From Sclerodactyla briareus (lineage: Eukaryota; Echinodermata; Holothuroidea; Dendrochirotida; Sclerodactylidae): a stretch of DNA of 64,000 nt. The DNA lies in contig JAODTK010001043.1 of the NCBI GenBank assembly GCA_026419785.1, positions 868,001 through 932,000 on the forward strand, given 5' to 3'. The position numbers and the translations under genes were made by a program. Positions 22,798-35,105 of this stretch are shown in pieces. The notes under the pieces are model-generated. The model saw nothing but the letters and a program-made list of their open reading frames with translations, did no database searches and was not told the origin of the DNA. Within the stretch, counting starts at the first letter, position 1. Each line of letters starts with the position of its first letter.

Positions 22798-23168
22798 CCC
22801 CATGCAAACCTTTTTGAAAATTCGCAGTTGATTCCGGGCTTCATTTCAGAGAGATATTATACACAGTACAATTTGTTTTGAGAGAACAGTATTATTCATG
22901 TTGTCCTGACGGGGCCACACCAATAAACGTTATTCTACTTATGGGAAGGAAATTACCCCAGTTTCTGTATTTTCCAGGCGAACTGGGTAAATCATAGACA
23001 ACTATACATAACTATGCCAATGTATGTATATCGCCTTTCATGAGCTCACGTTGTCTCCGGTTAAGCTTCTTCCATTTTCCCGGTAACGGAATTCAGACTG
23101 AAACCACCTCATTGAAATGATTTGGAGGATGATTGAACCCACACGACTTTTTTAAGGTACCAAACTTC

Positions 23169-23292
23169 TATAATAATATAATATAATAATAATAATAATA
23201 ATAATATAATAATAATAATAATAATATACTACTAATAATAAAAGAATAACAATAATACTAATAATAATATTAATAATACTATCATCATCAAT
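23169..23292 (+). repeat. (TAA)n microsatellite, copy C slot
   Basis: An interrupted TAA/ACT run preceded by the conserved GGTACCAAACTT and followed by ATCATCATCAATCTTCATTA. Confidence 0.95.
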
Positions 23293-25000
23293 CTTCATTA
23301 AGACTATACAGACTGTCTTATATATCGCTTTTCTTTCTGTCTCGGAAACGTTGCACACAAAGACATTCCACATCAAAACACATACGTCACCTTTAAAACA
23401 TCATTATTTTCTAGATGTATCTCCATTAGGTTAATATGCTTTTCGAAAGTCAAGACCTATAGTGATGTCATGAACTGAAAATAATTTTTATGCGGTTGAG
23501 AACAAACATTTTATAGTGAATTCGGGTGAAACAAAACATATGCCAATGCATACTGTTTATGCCATGCATAACGGTTGCTGTAGAACTGCGACTGATCGAA
23601 AAATACATGACAGTCTAAATAAAAATTTGCCGTTTCTGAAAACAAAACATGCGTCTTGGTGTGTCGTCAAATGGCACATAAACTCATTACCGTAACGTCC
23701 TAAGCTATATAACTAGGTTTACCAACTTGATGGTTGATGACAGAGATGAACAAGAACGCGACGTTCCACCACAGCCTTTCCTTGCCTAAATCGTAGCTGC
23801 CACTGATATCGAAATACACTTTAAAAACACTTCAGTAGAAAATGACCCAATTAGTAGCCCGAACCAAAAGTATCAAACTTTCTAATAACTTAGGCAAAAA
23901 ATGATCACTTGTAGTAGATTTGACCAATTAGTGGTAAATTTTCAACTAATTTCTTGGTTCAGTGCATTTGTCCTTAGAGTGTTTTCAAGTTCTCGTCTTA
24001 ACACAACGAAAAAAACCGCCTCATGTTTTCCGTGGCCTATTAATTGAGCCTGTGACATTTTTTTTTTTCGTTAAAGATGGAAAGGATAACCGTGATAATG
24101 TTAGCTTACTCTTAACCATAAGCAGTTTGCTGTAGTCCCATGACCATTCACCAGGCTAAGAACCAATGCGAAGTATTTATTCACCGGTTGCGAGGTGGGC
24201 CTCACACAAGGTATGGACCCTCTGCAATTGTTGCGTTGAACATTATGGTTTGTGTAATGGGTTTAACAAACTACAACAGACAGACCGACGACATAAACAC
24301 ACGCCAATGGGATTGCATAGATTCCTTTTGCATTTTGATAAGGAATCACAAATCCCTTCATACGTCACATGTAATGACGTGATGGTGGGATGGCTAGAAG
24401 TTAGAAAATTCAAATGAGCCATTGATAAGAAAAATTCTTCCAGTTGTTAGTAAAAAATACAGTTTACCCCTCGGGTCCATCTCTCTCAGATTTTCTGATA
24501 GATTAGACTGATTATTGGAAACGTATATGGTCCTCAATACCAATGAGGAAATTGACATTGAGGTAACACTTCATATGAAACGAGAGCCATTTTTACTTCT
24601 ACTAGTTGACATTATATACAACATGTACACTATTATATTGGTTTTAAACAATCTCCGAGGTATAGCGGGCGCGAGTACGGTTCCGGATTTTTGAATAATA
24701 TTCTTTACGAATTTGACTTCGACGGGAATATTTAAGTGAACGGATCGATTACATTGTATTCAAGGTTTTACGATTGCCGAGATTGCAAAAGCCTTGATTA
24801 CTCAGTATTGTCACCCCCGCAATCGGTTGATTGAATTACATAATACCTTTAAAAGTAATGACCACACTCAGCATTTGCCAAACTGCCGGTGATATTCGAT
24901 GAACATGCTTTCTATTTGCTTTCCTGATTAACGTACAAACTCAACTAATGCTGTTTCTAACATGGTGGCATGTATTGATTGGGTTAAGGTTGGCATTTGG

Positions 25001-25013
25001 GGGGGGGGGGGGA
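25001..25013 (+). repeat. G tract in copy C
   Basis: About 13 G where copy A (around 2,973) has only GGGGG-length runs, so the tract expanded after duplication or contracted in A. Confidence 0.8.
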
Positions 25014-26097
25014 TTGAATGATATTGAATGCTAATGGATGTGATTGATGACAGCTTAAAATTCACACAATTCTTTCCCATTTTTTTTATAATGATAGCTG
25101 CTGCGTTTTACCAACTGGGTATATTCACCAGCCAATAAAATAGACTTTTCTCTCCCGTGCCAAACTCCTCTGGATTATCCAGTCACCTCACAATTTAGAA
25201 TATGTGAAATCGTTCGTGTAATTGGTTATCAGACTCGTGCAAGCACTGAAATTAACAGTGTCCTGAGAATCGGCTGTCAGGCCTATGTACTGATAACGCA
25301 CGAATTCTCACGTGGGCACCCCTGTCATCGAGGCAGACTAGCTGCCATATGCATTTTTAAAATCTTGATCTCGTTTCTATTCTGCGAGACTCAGGACCCG
25401 GTCTTTAATCACTTCACTTTTCGTAACTATGAAAGCGCTTATATCAACTTGTCTGTTGAAAACAGATTACTTGCTTGTGTTACTTTCCCGCATGCTGGAC
25501 TAAATTGGAGGTATGCCCTCAGTTTTATCGGGCCTCGTCGTCTTTGGCATAATATCTTGTTGACGTGACGTTCTCTCGTAAGTTTAGATTTCAAGGTAAA
25601 AGCGAATGCAGGCCTATTTTCCCGGAGCAATTGTCGGTAGGTTAGCGTGGTGGATGTTTTCAATTATAACTCTTCATATATTCTCATGGTAACAAAAGTT
25701 TTACCATAGCAACCGTTGTTGTGGCAACCAGCAACAATGAGTGTAGGTGACCAGTGATGAAAATGATGTTCACCCACTTTTTTACGAGACACTGGTTCCT
25801 GCAAAACAACTTTGCATCACCGATCTTAGTGCACGAATGTGTATTGTACATGGACAAGCCTCTTTTTCGAGGTAGAACTGAGCGGAATGTTGGAGGCACT
25901 CGTAAACTGAGGCGAATAGGACGGGAAGTCCCTGTGGCGGGTACCATTGTCACTCTGCTATAATCGGTGTGATGTGTTCCTTTCATTTTTTTTGGGTGGT
26001 GCGAGCTGCTTTGGTTTCTGGTTGGTTCTTAGTCGCCTGTTCTGATTTTGTGTATACTGGCGAGGAGCGTGCTGCAGTAAATCATTTTAGACTACAT

Positions 26098-26245
26098 CAT
26101 ACATACATACATACATACTACAACATACATATCATATACATACATCATACATATCATACATATCTACATCTCTACATACATACATACTTTGCACGTATTT
26201 TATATAGCGCTTTCCCCACTGAGGCTCAAAGCGCTTCACAAAAAT
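26098..26245 (+). repeat. (ACAT)n microsatellite with AGCGCTTT core
   Basis: ACATAC repeats to about 26,188, then TATTTTATATAGCGCTTT (to 26,213) and CTCAAAGCGCTTCACAAA. AGCGCTTT (26,206-26,213) and AAAGCGCT (26,228-26,235) form a perfect inverted repeat. A related core follows the TAA repeats of copies B, C and D. Confidence 0.75.
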
Positions 26246-27519
26246 TAAAAATTAAAAAGAGTTAACATGTGGGGGGGGGGGGGGTGTTTGGAGGGGGTTT
26301 TTAGGCGGGAATTTAACAGTCAGTTGCTAGTGAGTTACGCACGTTAGGCTTTGTAAGCAAGAGCTGCCAATTACTAATAAGATAACAATTATAATGCTAG
26401 AGGATATATTTTTCCCCGTTCATTTCCTCTTCTGTTATCAATTTTAATTTTACAAAGTTCATCATTTCCTTCCAGGCTTTTTCACGAGAGTTTTTTTTTT
26501 TTAATTTTTTTAAATTCAAAACTGGAATAGGCGATTACCAGAACTGAATCTCATAGAAAATCTAGGAATGGTGCTATACAGGCACTGTTCGCTTTGGCAC
26601 ACAGGCGATTCAGTTAAACTGATATTCACGATTCATTCCCTCAACCATTACATAGTAACGTACTATTCCACTCCTATGACCCTGAAACACAGTTTTTTTA
26701 CACCCTTTATTTGCATCTTGAGCAGCAACGTGATCAACATCTTCTTTCATTTTACAATACAGTGTACACAAGAGATGTCAAATATTTAATTAAGAAAACG
26801 AATATTTATTGAATGCAGAATCAGCGCATGAAGTTGAAGGCTCTCTCTTGAATTAATCATCTTGCAGTTGCTTGCTAACACTCATTGATATGACTGTGAC
26901 ACAGTTTTGTTTTATACCCTCCCATGTGCCTATAATAGCCCAATGCATGGGTGTTCGGATTTAGAGATGTTTTATAATCGTTCATTTTTTCGAGAAGTAG
27001 TTCAGGTAGTTGTACTGCTATGGTTAATCCATGGAACGACCATGAGATTTATTTTGTGTGCTGTCTTTTTCAGTAGAAATATGAGGAGCACATGTATCTG
27101 AAGAGTGCAAATGTTGTCACACATTATTTTTGTTGGATTTTTCGTCTGCAATAGACGATTTCCTCGGCAATAGATAATCACTGGGGCGTATTTGTTTTGA
27201 GCACATTGTCCTTCGTGGGAAAGGATACTTTTACCAATTCCACGGTTCGCAGTAGTACTGTACTTGCTTCACACGTGCATGCTTCGCCATACCTATTGCA
27301 ATTATATCTCTTCAGTTCCAGGAACTGGGGTCTTAATCGCATTCAGTACTATATAAACCCGTCGATATAACTAGAGACACGATGTTACAATATTTCGGTC
27401 TGTGTTTGGGCTTCGGGTCATTGGGTGGGATTTTTCAAGTTCATTAACCAGAAAGATGAAGTGTTTGCTTTTTAATCATACTTACGTAGTTTGAAAAGTT
27501 TGTTTGGGTTATTGTTGGT

Positions 27520-28160
27520 CTGCAATCATTAGATACAAAACAGTTGCTGCTCCGAGTTGATGACAAACCCCGAAGCTGTCTGAGTAATTAACATTGTCGA
27601 TGATCAACTGGTTTCATGCGTTTTTTCCATAATATATGTTTACATGTATTGTCGTTTATTGTAAGCTTAGTATCACCCTAACTGTCACAAACGCATTTTA
27701 CATCACACGAACTCCTGTTCGAAACGGACTGTGACAAGTCCTATACCAGAAAGCTAACTTCTTCCGAAGTAGTCTATTCTCATTCAGTATCACAACATCT
27801 ACCAATCCAACCAGCTTTTCTTTAGTTGAACAACGAAGATCCTGACTATTCAATAAAAAAATGAAGATTCCGACTGGACGAATTTCAAAGGGGTGATAAT
27901 GAATGTTTCCTATCTGGACTTCCCATTGGTGAACGTTGCACTGTGGAAAATACAATAATGGCAGTCACATGAATAATGGTGGAATTCTCCAATAGGAGAC
28001 AATTTATTCTGCCGATAGGAAAATCTTCCGGACTGATTATCTATGCAATGTGATTGCCGTATTCCGGGGCGCACAATGGCAGGACAGGCCCATACCTCCG
28101 ATTACCTGTATTCGAATTGAATTTGTCACTATTTTTTTGCTATATATGGGTATATATGCT
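27520..28160 (+). repeat. Continuation of copy C unit, homologous to 18,600-19,285
   Basis: Shares CATTAGATACAAAACA, CATCACACGAACTCCTGTTC, CAACGAAGATCCTG and GTGATTGCCGT with copy B. No coding signature. Confidence 0.75.
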
Positions 28161-29577
28161 CGTTTCTTCTAGTTACTAAGCAGACACATTATTCGCCTCA
28201 AAATTACGACTCCAGTCAAAACACTCCAAACAACCACCGGCGTTTTCTTTAGACTCATAACTGCATATGCCTTTCAGAAATCATTAGCAGAAACGTTCAA
28301 TTCTATCCACCACTCAAAATTATAGAAGGTGAACATCGGCGGAACTTATTTGCGTACCTCCCAACTTTCTTCTTCATGTACGGTCACGTTCGTTCAAAGG
28401 CCATTTTTGATTTCAAAGGTTGCATTATTTCGATTTTATTTTACCCTTGTTATATCTTGTTGTGGGTTTAGTTGTCTTCGGACATCCTATTTTTTCATTC
28501 ATAATGTAATTGAGGGGGAAATTCGCTGACGTACCGAAAATAAAATCTGATATGGAACTTCGCGATGAACAACAAACTAAAGTCGTTTGTTAGCTAGAGG
28601 CCCAGTTTCGGGGGAAATTCTAAATCGCCAATGGTAATCGATGGCTACTGCCAAAGGCCCCTTTTTAAAGTTTCCTCGCAACGAGGAGAACGCGAAACAT
28701 CATTTTCTGACTCCATGACCCCACCCCTTCACCTCCGTGGGTGTAAATAAATGACAAGTTATACACACAAACACTCTCGTGATTGCCGGAATAAAACATT
28801 CGTACACTCCACATATTCAAGGTTTTATATGCATGAATTTCCAGTTAGCTACTGTAAAAATATCATTTCGGTCTTCTTCTATGCTAATTTTCTAGTTACG
28901 TGCAGACACATCATTCTCCTCGAAACTACCACCTATAAAAAAAAAACGTTTTTTATTATTCGAGATTTCCGCACATGTCCTACCTTTCAGAACATCATTA
29001 CCATAATCGTTCATTTTAGCACACCTCAAAATAGGAATGAACATCGGCGGAACTTATTCGGTACCTCCCAACTTTAACACTCATGTACGTCACGTTTTCG
29101 TTTAGAAGGCCGTTTTTGATTTCAAGGGTTGCCATTATTTCGATTTTAGTTGACTTGGTATATCTTGTTGTGGGTTTAGATTGGCTGTGGACCGCGCTAT
29201 TCATTCAATAATGTCATTGGCGGGAAATGCGCTGACGTACCGAAAATAAAATCTGATATGAACTTCGCGATGAGCAACACACTAAACTCGTTGTTACTAG
29301 AGTCCAGTGTCGAGAATTTCAAATTGTCAATGTTAAATCGCTGGATTCTGCTCAAAGGCCCTTTTGAAGTTTCCTCGAAGACGAGGAGAACGCGTAAACA
29401 TTTCGTAACGCCATGCATGACCACCAACCTCTCCACCTCCATGGGTGTTAATAGTTTTATTGAGGCAAGTATCACACAAACATTCTCGTTGACTGGCCGG
29501 AATAAACGCTGTGTCGTACACTCTAATAATTTAGGAATTCGCATGAATTTCCACAGTAAGCTACTGTAAAAATATCT
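28160..29577 (+). repeat. Tandem pair of roughly 710-bp units
   Basis: Unit 1 ends at about 28,868 and unit 2 at about 29,577. Each has GAACATCGGCGGAACTTATT, ACCTCCCAACTTT, a GTTGCATTATTTCG word, GCTGACGTACCGAAAATAAA, a CGAGGAGAACGCG word and CTACTGTAAAAATATC. Copy B has the unit once (19,285-19,930), so the doubling happened in this copy only. Confidence 0.85.
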
Positions 29578-31440
29578 TTTTTGTCTTCAATTTCATAGCG
29601 ACCATATCGTAAAAGTTTTAAAAGAAAAAGAAAAAAAACTAAATTACTGAATCAGAGTTGGCATTTCATTTTACTTTAAATGCGCGATAGATTGTTTACA
29701 TGTAACTATCAGACAGTGAATTTTGTCGGCCTCTGTGTCGTTCGAAGATTAGCTCATTAGATTTCCTAATATACTAATCAAGTCATCTAATTGGCATATT
29801 GATGCGCAAAATCTTAGAGTTTGTTGTATTTTTACAACATTGGTTAATCATTGTCTACCTTCAGTTCCGAGATTCATTGAACAAAGCCTCGGGGTTACTG
29901 GGTCATTCAGTGTGTCACTTTGCATAATTTTATGCAATTTTTCCAGTTTGGCCTATTTCATGATCTTGATGAGTAAGGTCTACCCCAAGTCCCCCAAAAA
30001 TTGACATAGATCAAGGCACTGGAGTTTTATAATGAAACACAAAACACATCACACATTTCAAAAGATTTCAGTGCTATGAATCGCCCGTAACCACAATGCC
30101 GACCCCCACGACTCAAAACCTACACACTTAGTAACCACATCATTCATCTAGTTCAGGCCATAGACACAATGGTGGGTACAGGAGCGGAGAGATATAACAT
30201 GGACGATAGACGTGAAGATCACACACCACGGAAAAAAAAAAACGACACATTACAATATTGCGCATTGCAAGGTCGTCGCGCGCTAAAGCTCATTACCTCA
30301 GTTGCTAAACCAAGACCGAATACGTCAGGTATTTATACTCACATAAGCCCGAAGGCGGCACCGTCCTTTGATATGGTCACATCAGTGCTTTCAAAAGATC
30401 CAGATGCTAAATCGACCGCCTTTTCCATCCCCGCGCAGCAGTTTAATGGAGTCGCATTAAACCATCTCGAAATCCATGTTTTCGCGACTGCGGTTTGTTT
30501 CAATTGAGTCACTTTTACTGTTTTCCTGCTGGGCAATAACCTTGTTATTGAGCCTCCTGTCAACGAACTCATCGTACATTCGTAGAATTCCTCTTATCAG
30601 CGTAAGTAACCAACCACCGACCGTCAACTGACTTACTAACCGGTTAATTATCATCACATACATGGGAGGGGGAGGAAAAACAAGCCACATTTGCCCACAA
30701 AAACATCAATAATGAAAAATCTAGGAATTTCAAGATGCAGGTGGAATCTCCATATGTCCCGGATCTTTTGGTCGCGCAATGTAATGGAACCGGACCGGTG
30801 CCCATCTTTCCACTGAAAGATTCAATATATTTAGGTTAACATATGCTAAGTGCTATAATATCAATATTAGTACCGGTACTGTTTTCATAAAAACAAAATA
30901 GCGCACGCCTTTACGACGCGTTTCTTCCCTCACTTTTTCAAACTAATGACACACACCCACGTTTAATTTTATTTTGATCGGTTAATGTAATCAATTTCGG
31001 AAGTGATCAGGTTTAGGCGATTACGTCTGTTTCACTGAAGAGTAACTCTAAACTGAATTAGGTCCTGTCGCTATGGTTCTAGTCTTAGGGATTATTCCAG
31101 TTGGATGAGGAATTTTTGCAATGACAATTCCCATGGGATTATGAGGATATCGATCGGTAATATAAGTGTATCATTTACTCTGCGATAATGCGAAAACTTC
31201 GATCGACGCGAACACGGTAGGCCCCAAATTTATAGGGGGGGGGGGGGAGTGGGAAGGAAGCCTATGTATTAGGCACACATCTTTAGTGAACTTATCCATT
31301 GTATGGCTACGACGAGATCCCCGCTAATTTGTTTTAAATCGATTGCCCGGGCAACTCCCCCCGGTAACCACCCTCGACATTCGTTAGTGTCCGCGTTTGT
31401 CGTACGTACATTTTCAACTCGCTTCTTTCCGGGAAAGATG
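29578..31440. other. Segment with no counterpart in copy B; unrecognised frames
   Basis: In copy B the corresponding interval between the 710-bp unit and the CCCGCCTTCT block is only about 60 bases, so roughly 1.8 kb was gained here or lost there. Frames at 30,169-30,507 (plus, 112 codons), 30,572-30,339 (minus, 77) and 30,690-30,457 (minus, 77) overlap one another. None shows a family motif. A G12 tract lies near 31,236. I saw no terminal repeats or target duplication that would make it a defined insertion. Confidence 0.35.
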
Positions 31441-32296
31441 ACCATAGGCAGGCAGACAATGGCCTGCTCGATTCCCGCCTTCTTATTGGCTATGGGGGAG
31501 TGCAATAGATCGGCATCCTAAATTGTGCGTTTAAGTTGTTCCATGGCGACCTAACATCTAACGCCGTTCAAAAACCATTTTGAATTGCTCTCAACTGTTA
31601 TGATCGATAACCTGATTGTTCTAACTGATTTCAATAACGACTATGTTTTATTCGAGTGGTGAACGCAATCTGAGTTGATACTGTAAAAGGGCATTTTCTT
31701 ACACGCTAAACAGCTGAACAATATCTGGTGAACAGATGTTCTACAGTTACCATGGATCTTGTTGTGTATTGGCACCAACACTTTTTGTTTTCGACTAAGA
31801 GAGTATGTGGATAATCCTTACACGAAAACATAGTGATGGTTGTTTTCTACACGTTACTATGACCACGAATCATAGTGAAAGTGATGAAAAGTTGTATTCG
31901 TGACACACCCACCAAGATTTATGGTGAATTTACTGTTTTCAGGCGTTACGTTATAATGTCGTCACCCCTGAACAAAATACAAGCTCCAGTACAGCAGCCA
32001 CGTAATCAATAGTGGTGATTGCCTGACTTTCATTCTCAGTTTTCCAAGTGGATAATCTATTTGGTCCAACGCTTCTTTTGGTGTACTTTCATTTGGGTTT
32101 TACATACAGCACGTCGATAGCTCCTTCGTAAACAAACGATCTTTTAAATACCATCCATATACTGAACGCCCCATATTTCACTAATCACCTTGGGCATGAT
32201 TTTGGGAGGATATATAGAATATACTTATTCAGATTTTTAGTTTGTTGTTTTGCAAGAGTGGCGGAAGCCGAAAAGGACAAGCGGGAACCCGAGAAT

Positions 32297-32355
32297 GAAG
32301 AGGAGGAGGAGGAGGAGGAGGAGAGAAGAGAAGGAAGAAGAGGAAGAGGAGAAGG
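32297..32355 (+). repeat. GGA-rich microsatellite (copy D)
   Basis: A longer relative of the repeats at 573 and 20,795. A 60-codon frame through it (32,258-32,440) is Glu-rich because of the repeat. Confidence 0.9.
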
Positions 32356-33029
32356 CGGAGTATCCAGTGTGGATGAACGTTCACATACTTATTCGTTTAG
32401 AACACAAGGAAATTTTTCGTTTGTAAAGTCTGGAGAATGATAAGATGATTAAGATGTGGGTTGATTGAACTTGATTGCATTAGCAAACCACATACCTTGC
32501 ATAACATAGGTTATGCTGGTGCCTATCATGGTAAGAAATCACGGCTACAATATAGCCTACATCTCCAAGCAACCTTTTTTGGAATTGGCAGTTCTTCCGG
32601 CTTTATTTTGGAGATTGTAATATATACATCAGTACCGGTACAAATTTTCTTTGTCAGTATTAATCTTTTTGAATTCCAAACATCAAATATCCCGCCGACA
32701 TTTTGTTGGAGATGCACGTAATTAGTATTGTTGCCATGACCTTGACCGACATGCCAATAACATTATTCTACTTATAGGAGAACCAGGAAAGAAGATATAC
32801 CCCAGTCACTGTATTGTCAATGCGCAACCGGGTAATACATTTACAACGATACCATAACTATACTAATGTATCGCCCCTCATAAGCTCACTTTGACTACGC
32901 CGGCTAAGCTTCTTAAATCTTCCCAGATCAGAGCCACCTCATTGAAATGATTGGATGATTGAACTTTCACGACTTTCTTCAGGTAACACATTTGAACTAC
33001 CAGGTTAGAGAAGGGTTGTGTCTGGGTAT

Positions 33030-33076
33030 CTACTACTACTACTACTACTGATAATAATAATAATAATAATAATAAG
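33030..33076 (+). repeat. (CTA)n-(ATA)n microsatellite, copy D slot
   Basis: A compound triplet repeat at the position that is pure TAA in copies A, B and C. Confidence 0.95.
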
Positions 33077-33735
33077 AATATTATCAATCATATTATTAAG
33101 AATAATAAGACTGTTTTATATGCGATTTCTTCACTGCACTGCCTCGAAACGTGTGATACACGAAGACATTGCGGATGTTTTGATCCGCTCCACATTCGAA
33201 CCTACGTCAACCTAAAATGATAGATTATTTTCTCGATGGTTCTCCACTAGGTACCTACTCCGGAAAATAACATTATTACTTTAATTGGGTAAATTGTAAC
33301 CTGGTTGACTAGGATGCGTGATTCCTGATGTATATTCACGTTTTGTTTGAAGGTCATTTGCGAGATTGAAGGACCCATTGCAATATTTTATTCTATCGAC
33401 TTCATATGATTTTTTCCCTCGTTGTTTTTAACTGCATTGCAGCAATAAAGCTGAAAACACTTCTTTTTGCATTCAATTAATGTCATTGAGGCGGGCTATG
33501 CACTGACGTTCGAAGAAAACAATCAATTAGAGGATGAAATTTCGCTATGGTGACGTTCATATTTCTGTTTATACTGGGGCCAGTCTGTGGGGAAAAAAGA
33601 ATAAAGGTTCTGAAATAGTTTTTCTCAAGACAGTAAACTAAAACTAAAGAATACGGATGAGGTAACCGTTAAATATAAACAATTCAAGGTGGAAATTTTT
33701 AAATTGTTCAGAACAATGCTATGAATGTCAACCTT

Positions 33736-34439
33736 TTACCAACACAATCTCCTAACCCCACTTCGACCACTTAGGCGAAAAATATCATTCACACACGACT
33801 ACACCTGAAAAAAAAAAAAAAAACACTAAACACCGTTACTTAGAACTTGGAACAGCTGCTTACAATCCTTGATAATTGCAATGCTAGTTATCACGTCACA
33901 ACGACTACTTCCTGCAATAGTCCGTAGAAGTCCATACAATAGCTTGCCATATAAGTCGGTGAATAAAATTCCGAACTCACAAAGGGAGCTTCCATCCTGG
34001 TAATTCAGTAGCAGCAGATAATCTCAGATGGTTATTTGATTTAAAATTGGATTTCTGAATTTATTTCATCGACGAGAAGATCTACACCTATTACCTACGT
34101 CCGCATTTTGAGTTCATCTATCAGCCCATACAAATTGTATCTGTCAGTTTAGTTGGAGGATTTCCATGGAAAACTGTCCTGCTTCGAATCGAGTCCGGAT
34201 TTTTTCTTCTGACAACCGACTTTCCGACAACCATCGCAACAACATGAATGATAGTCGATGCTTCCCATCTTGTTGAGATTAGAACTCCACCGATATTAGA
34301 ACTCCCCACGAAGTGGCAGTAGTTTATAAGTATGAAGGCACCCACTGGATTTCTTTACAATCCTATCATCACATCTACCGGACCTCGACTCACCATTTTC
34401 GTCACTTCTTGTTTAATAATTATAAATAAATAAAATATT
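33736..34439. other. No gene seen
   Basis: Unique sequence with an A15 tract near 33,808-33,823. No signature. Confidence 0.4.
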
Positions 34440-35105
34440 GATATACTATCGATGAACTTTCATCTTCGTAACTTGGATCAGATTCGTAAATATATGACCA
34501 CTGAACTTGTCCCAGTGGCAGTCAAGGTCATTGATAACACTCGTCTGGAAACTACTGTATTCTCTTCTCAGCAATCCCGTCCGGCGCAACATTCATCGTC
34601 GTCAAACCTCCTTCCGCACAAAGCGTGGCCGTTTAATTATCAGCAACCGGAATTCACACCTACAACGCCCCCGATACAGCACTTCAGTGGCTTCGCATCC
34701 ACCCAGGGCATCTGCTTCAAAACTCTCACATTACCGTTCAAAGCACTACAACGTGAGGCTCCACATAGTGCCTGAAATGATCCTTTCTAAAAAAAAAAAA
34801 ACCAACCGCAACCTTCGTAGTCCTACTCGAACGAATCTTTCAGGAACTCGCATCTACACCTGGTGTTGGCGATCGACGACGTTTTTCTGCCATCGTCCTC
34901 CGAAGCTGTGGGAATCGTCTCCTAGCGATGTGACCACCCCCTTCCATCACCGTCTTCAAGCGTCACCTCAAGAGACATTTATTTGTGTAAACTTACATTA
35001 TCACGTGTGTTGTATTCTTTCTTCTTGTTTTTCCTTGTGTTCACAGCGCTTTGGATCTTTTTCGAGAGGCGCTACACAAATTCACTATTATTATAATTTA
35101 TACTA
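34440..35105 (+). mobile_element. LINE reverse-transcriptase 3' fragment
   Basis: Frame pieces read FHLRNLDQIRKYMTTEL (the HLRNIG-IRKYL block before the thumb), then a degraded LQWLRIHPGHLLQNSHI-TVQST (normally LHWLPV-RI-FK-LTLTFKAL). After 34,860 come GVGDRRRFSAIVLRSCGNRL (normally GDR-FS-APKLWNSLP), TVFKRHLKRHLFV, and SALDLFREALHKFT followed by TATTATTATAATTTAT. That ending, with a short TTA-type tail, is typical of CR1/L2-like elements. Upstream RT motifs and the endonuclease are absent. Several frameshifts, stops and an internal A12 tract mark it as old. Confidence 0.77.

Larger units (their letters stand above)
19960..27520 (+). repeat. Segmental duplication copy C
   Basis: The start (CCCGCCTTCTATATGGCTAT through GTTCCATGGCGACC) matches 31,468-31,545. 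From 20,216 it follows copy A to its end, apart from insertions at 21,039-22,789 (hAT-like), at about 25,750-26,380 (sequence with ACAT repeats) and at about 26,940-27,245. Sequence from 27,520 onward continues the same unit and matches 18,590-19,905. Confidence 0.82.
31440..33735 (+). repeat. Segmental duplication copy D (partial unit)
   Basis: Follows copy C from 19,960 and copy A from its base 1. From 32,570 it follows copy B (13,805-15,000) beyond the triplet-repeat slot. Homology stops at about 33,735. It provides the empty site for the hAT-like insertion of copy C and retains the roughly 390 bp missing from copy A. Confidence 0.8.

Noticed and set aside
32258-32440. Glu-rich 60-codon frame in copy D
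   Set aside because: The acidic run is the GGA repeat read in one frame, and copies A and C read differently at the same place.
34187-34205. B-box-like CTTCGAATCGAGTCC
   Set aside because: No A box or tRNA folding around it.
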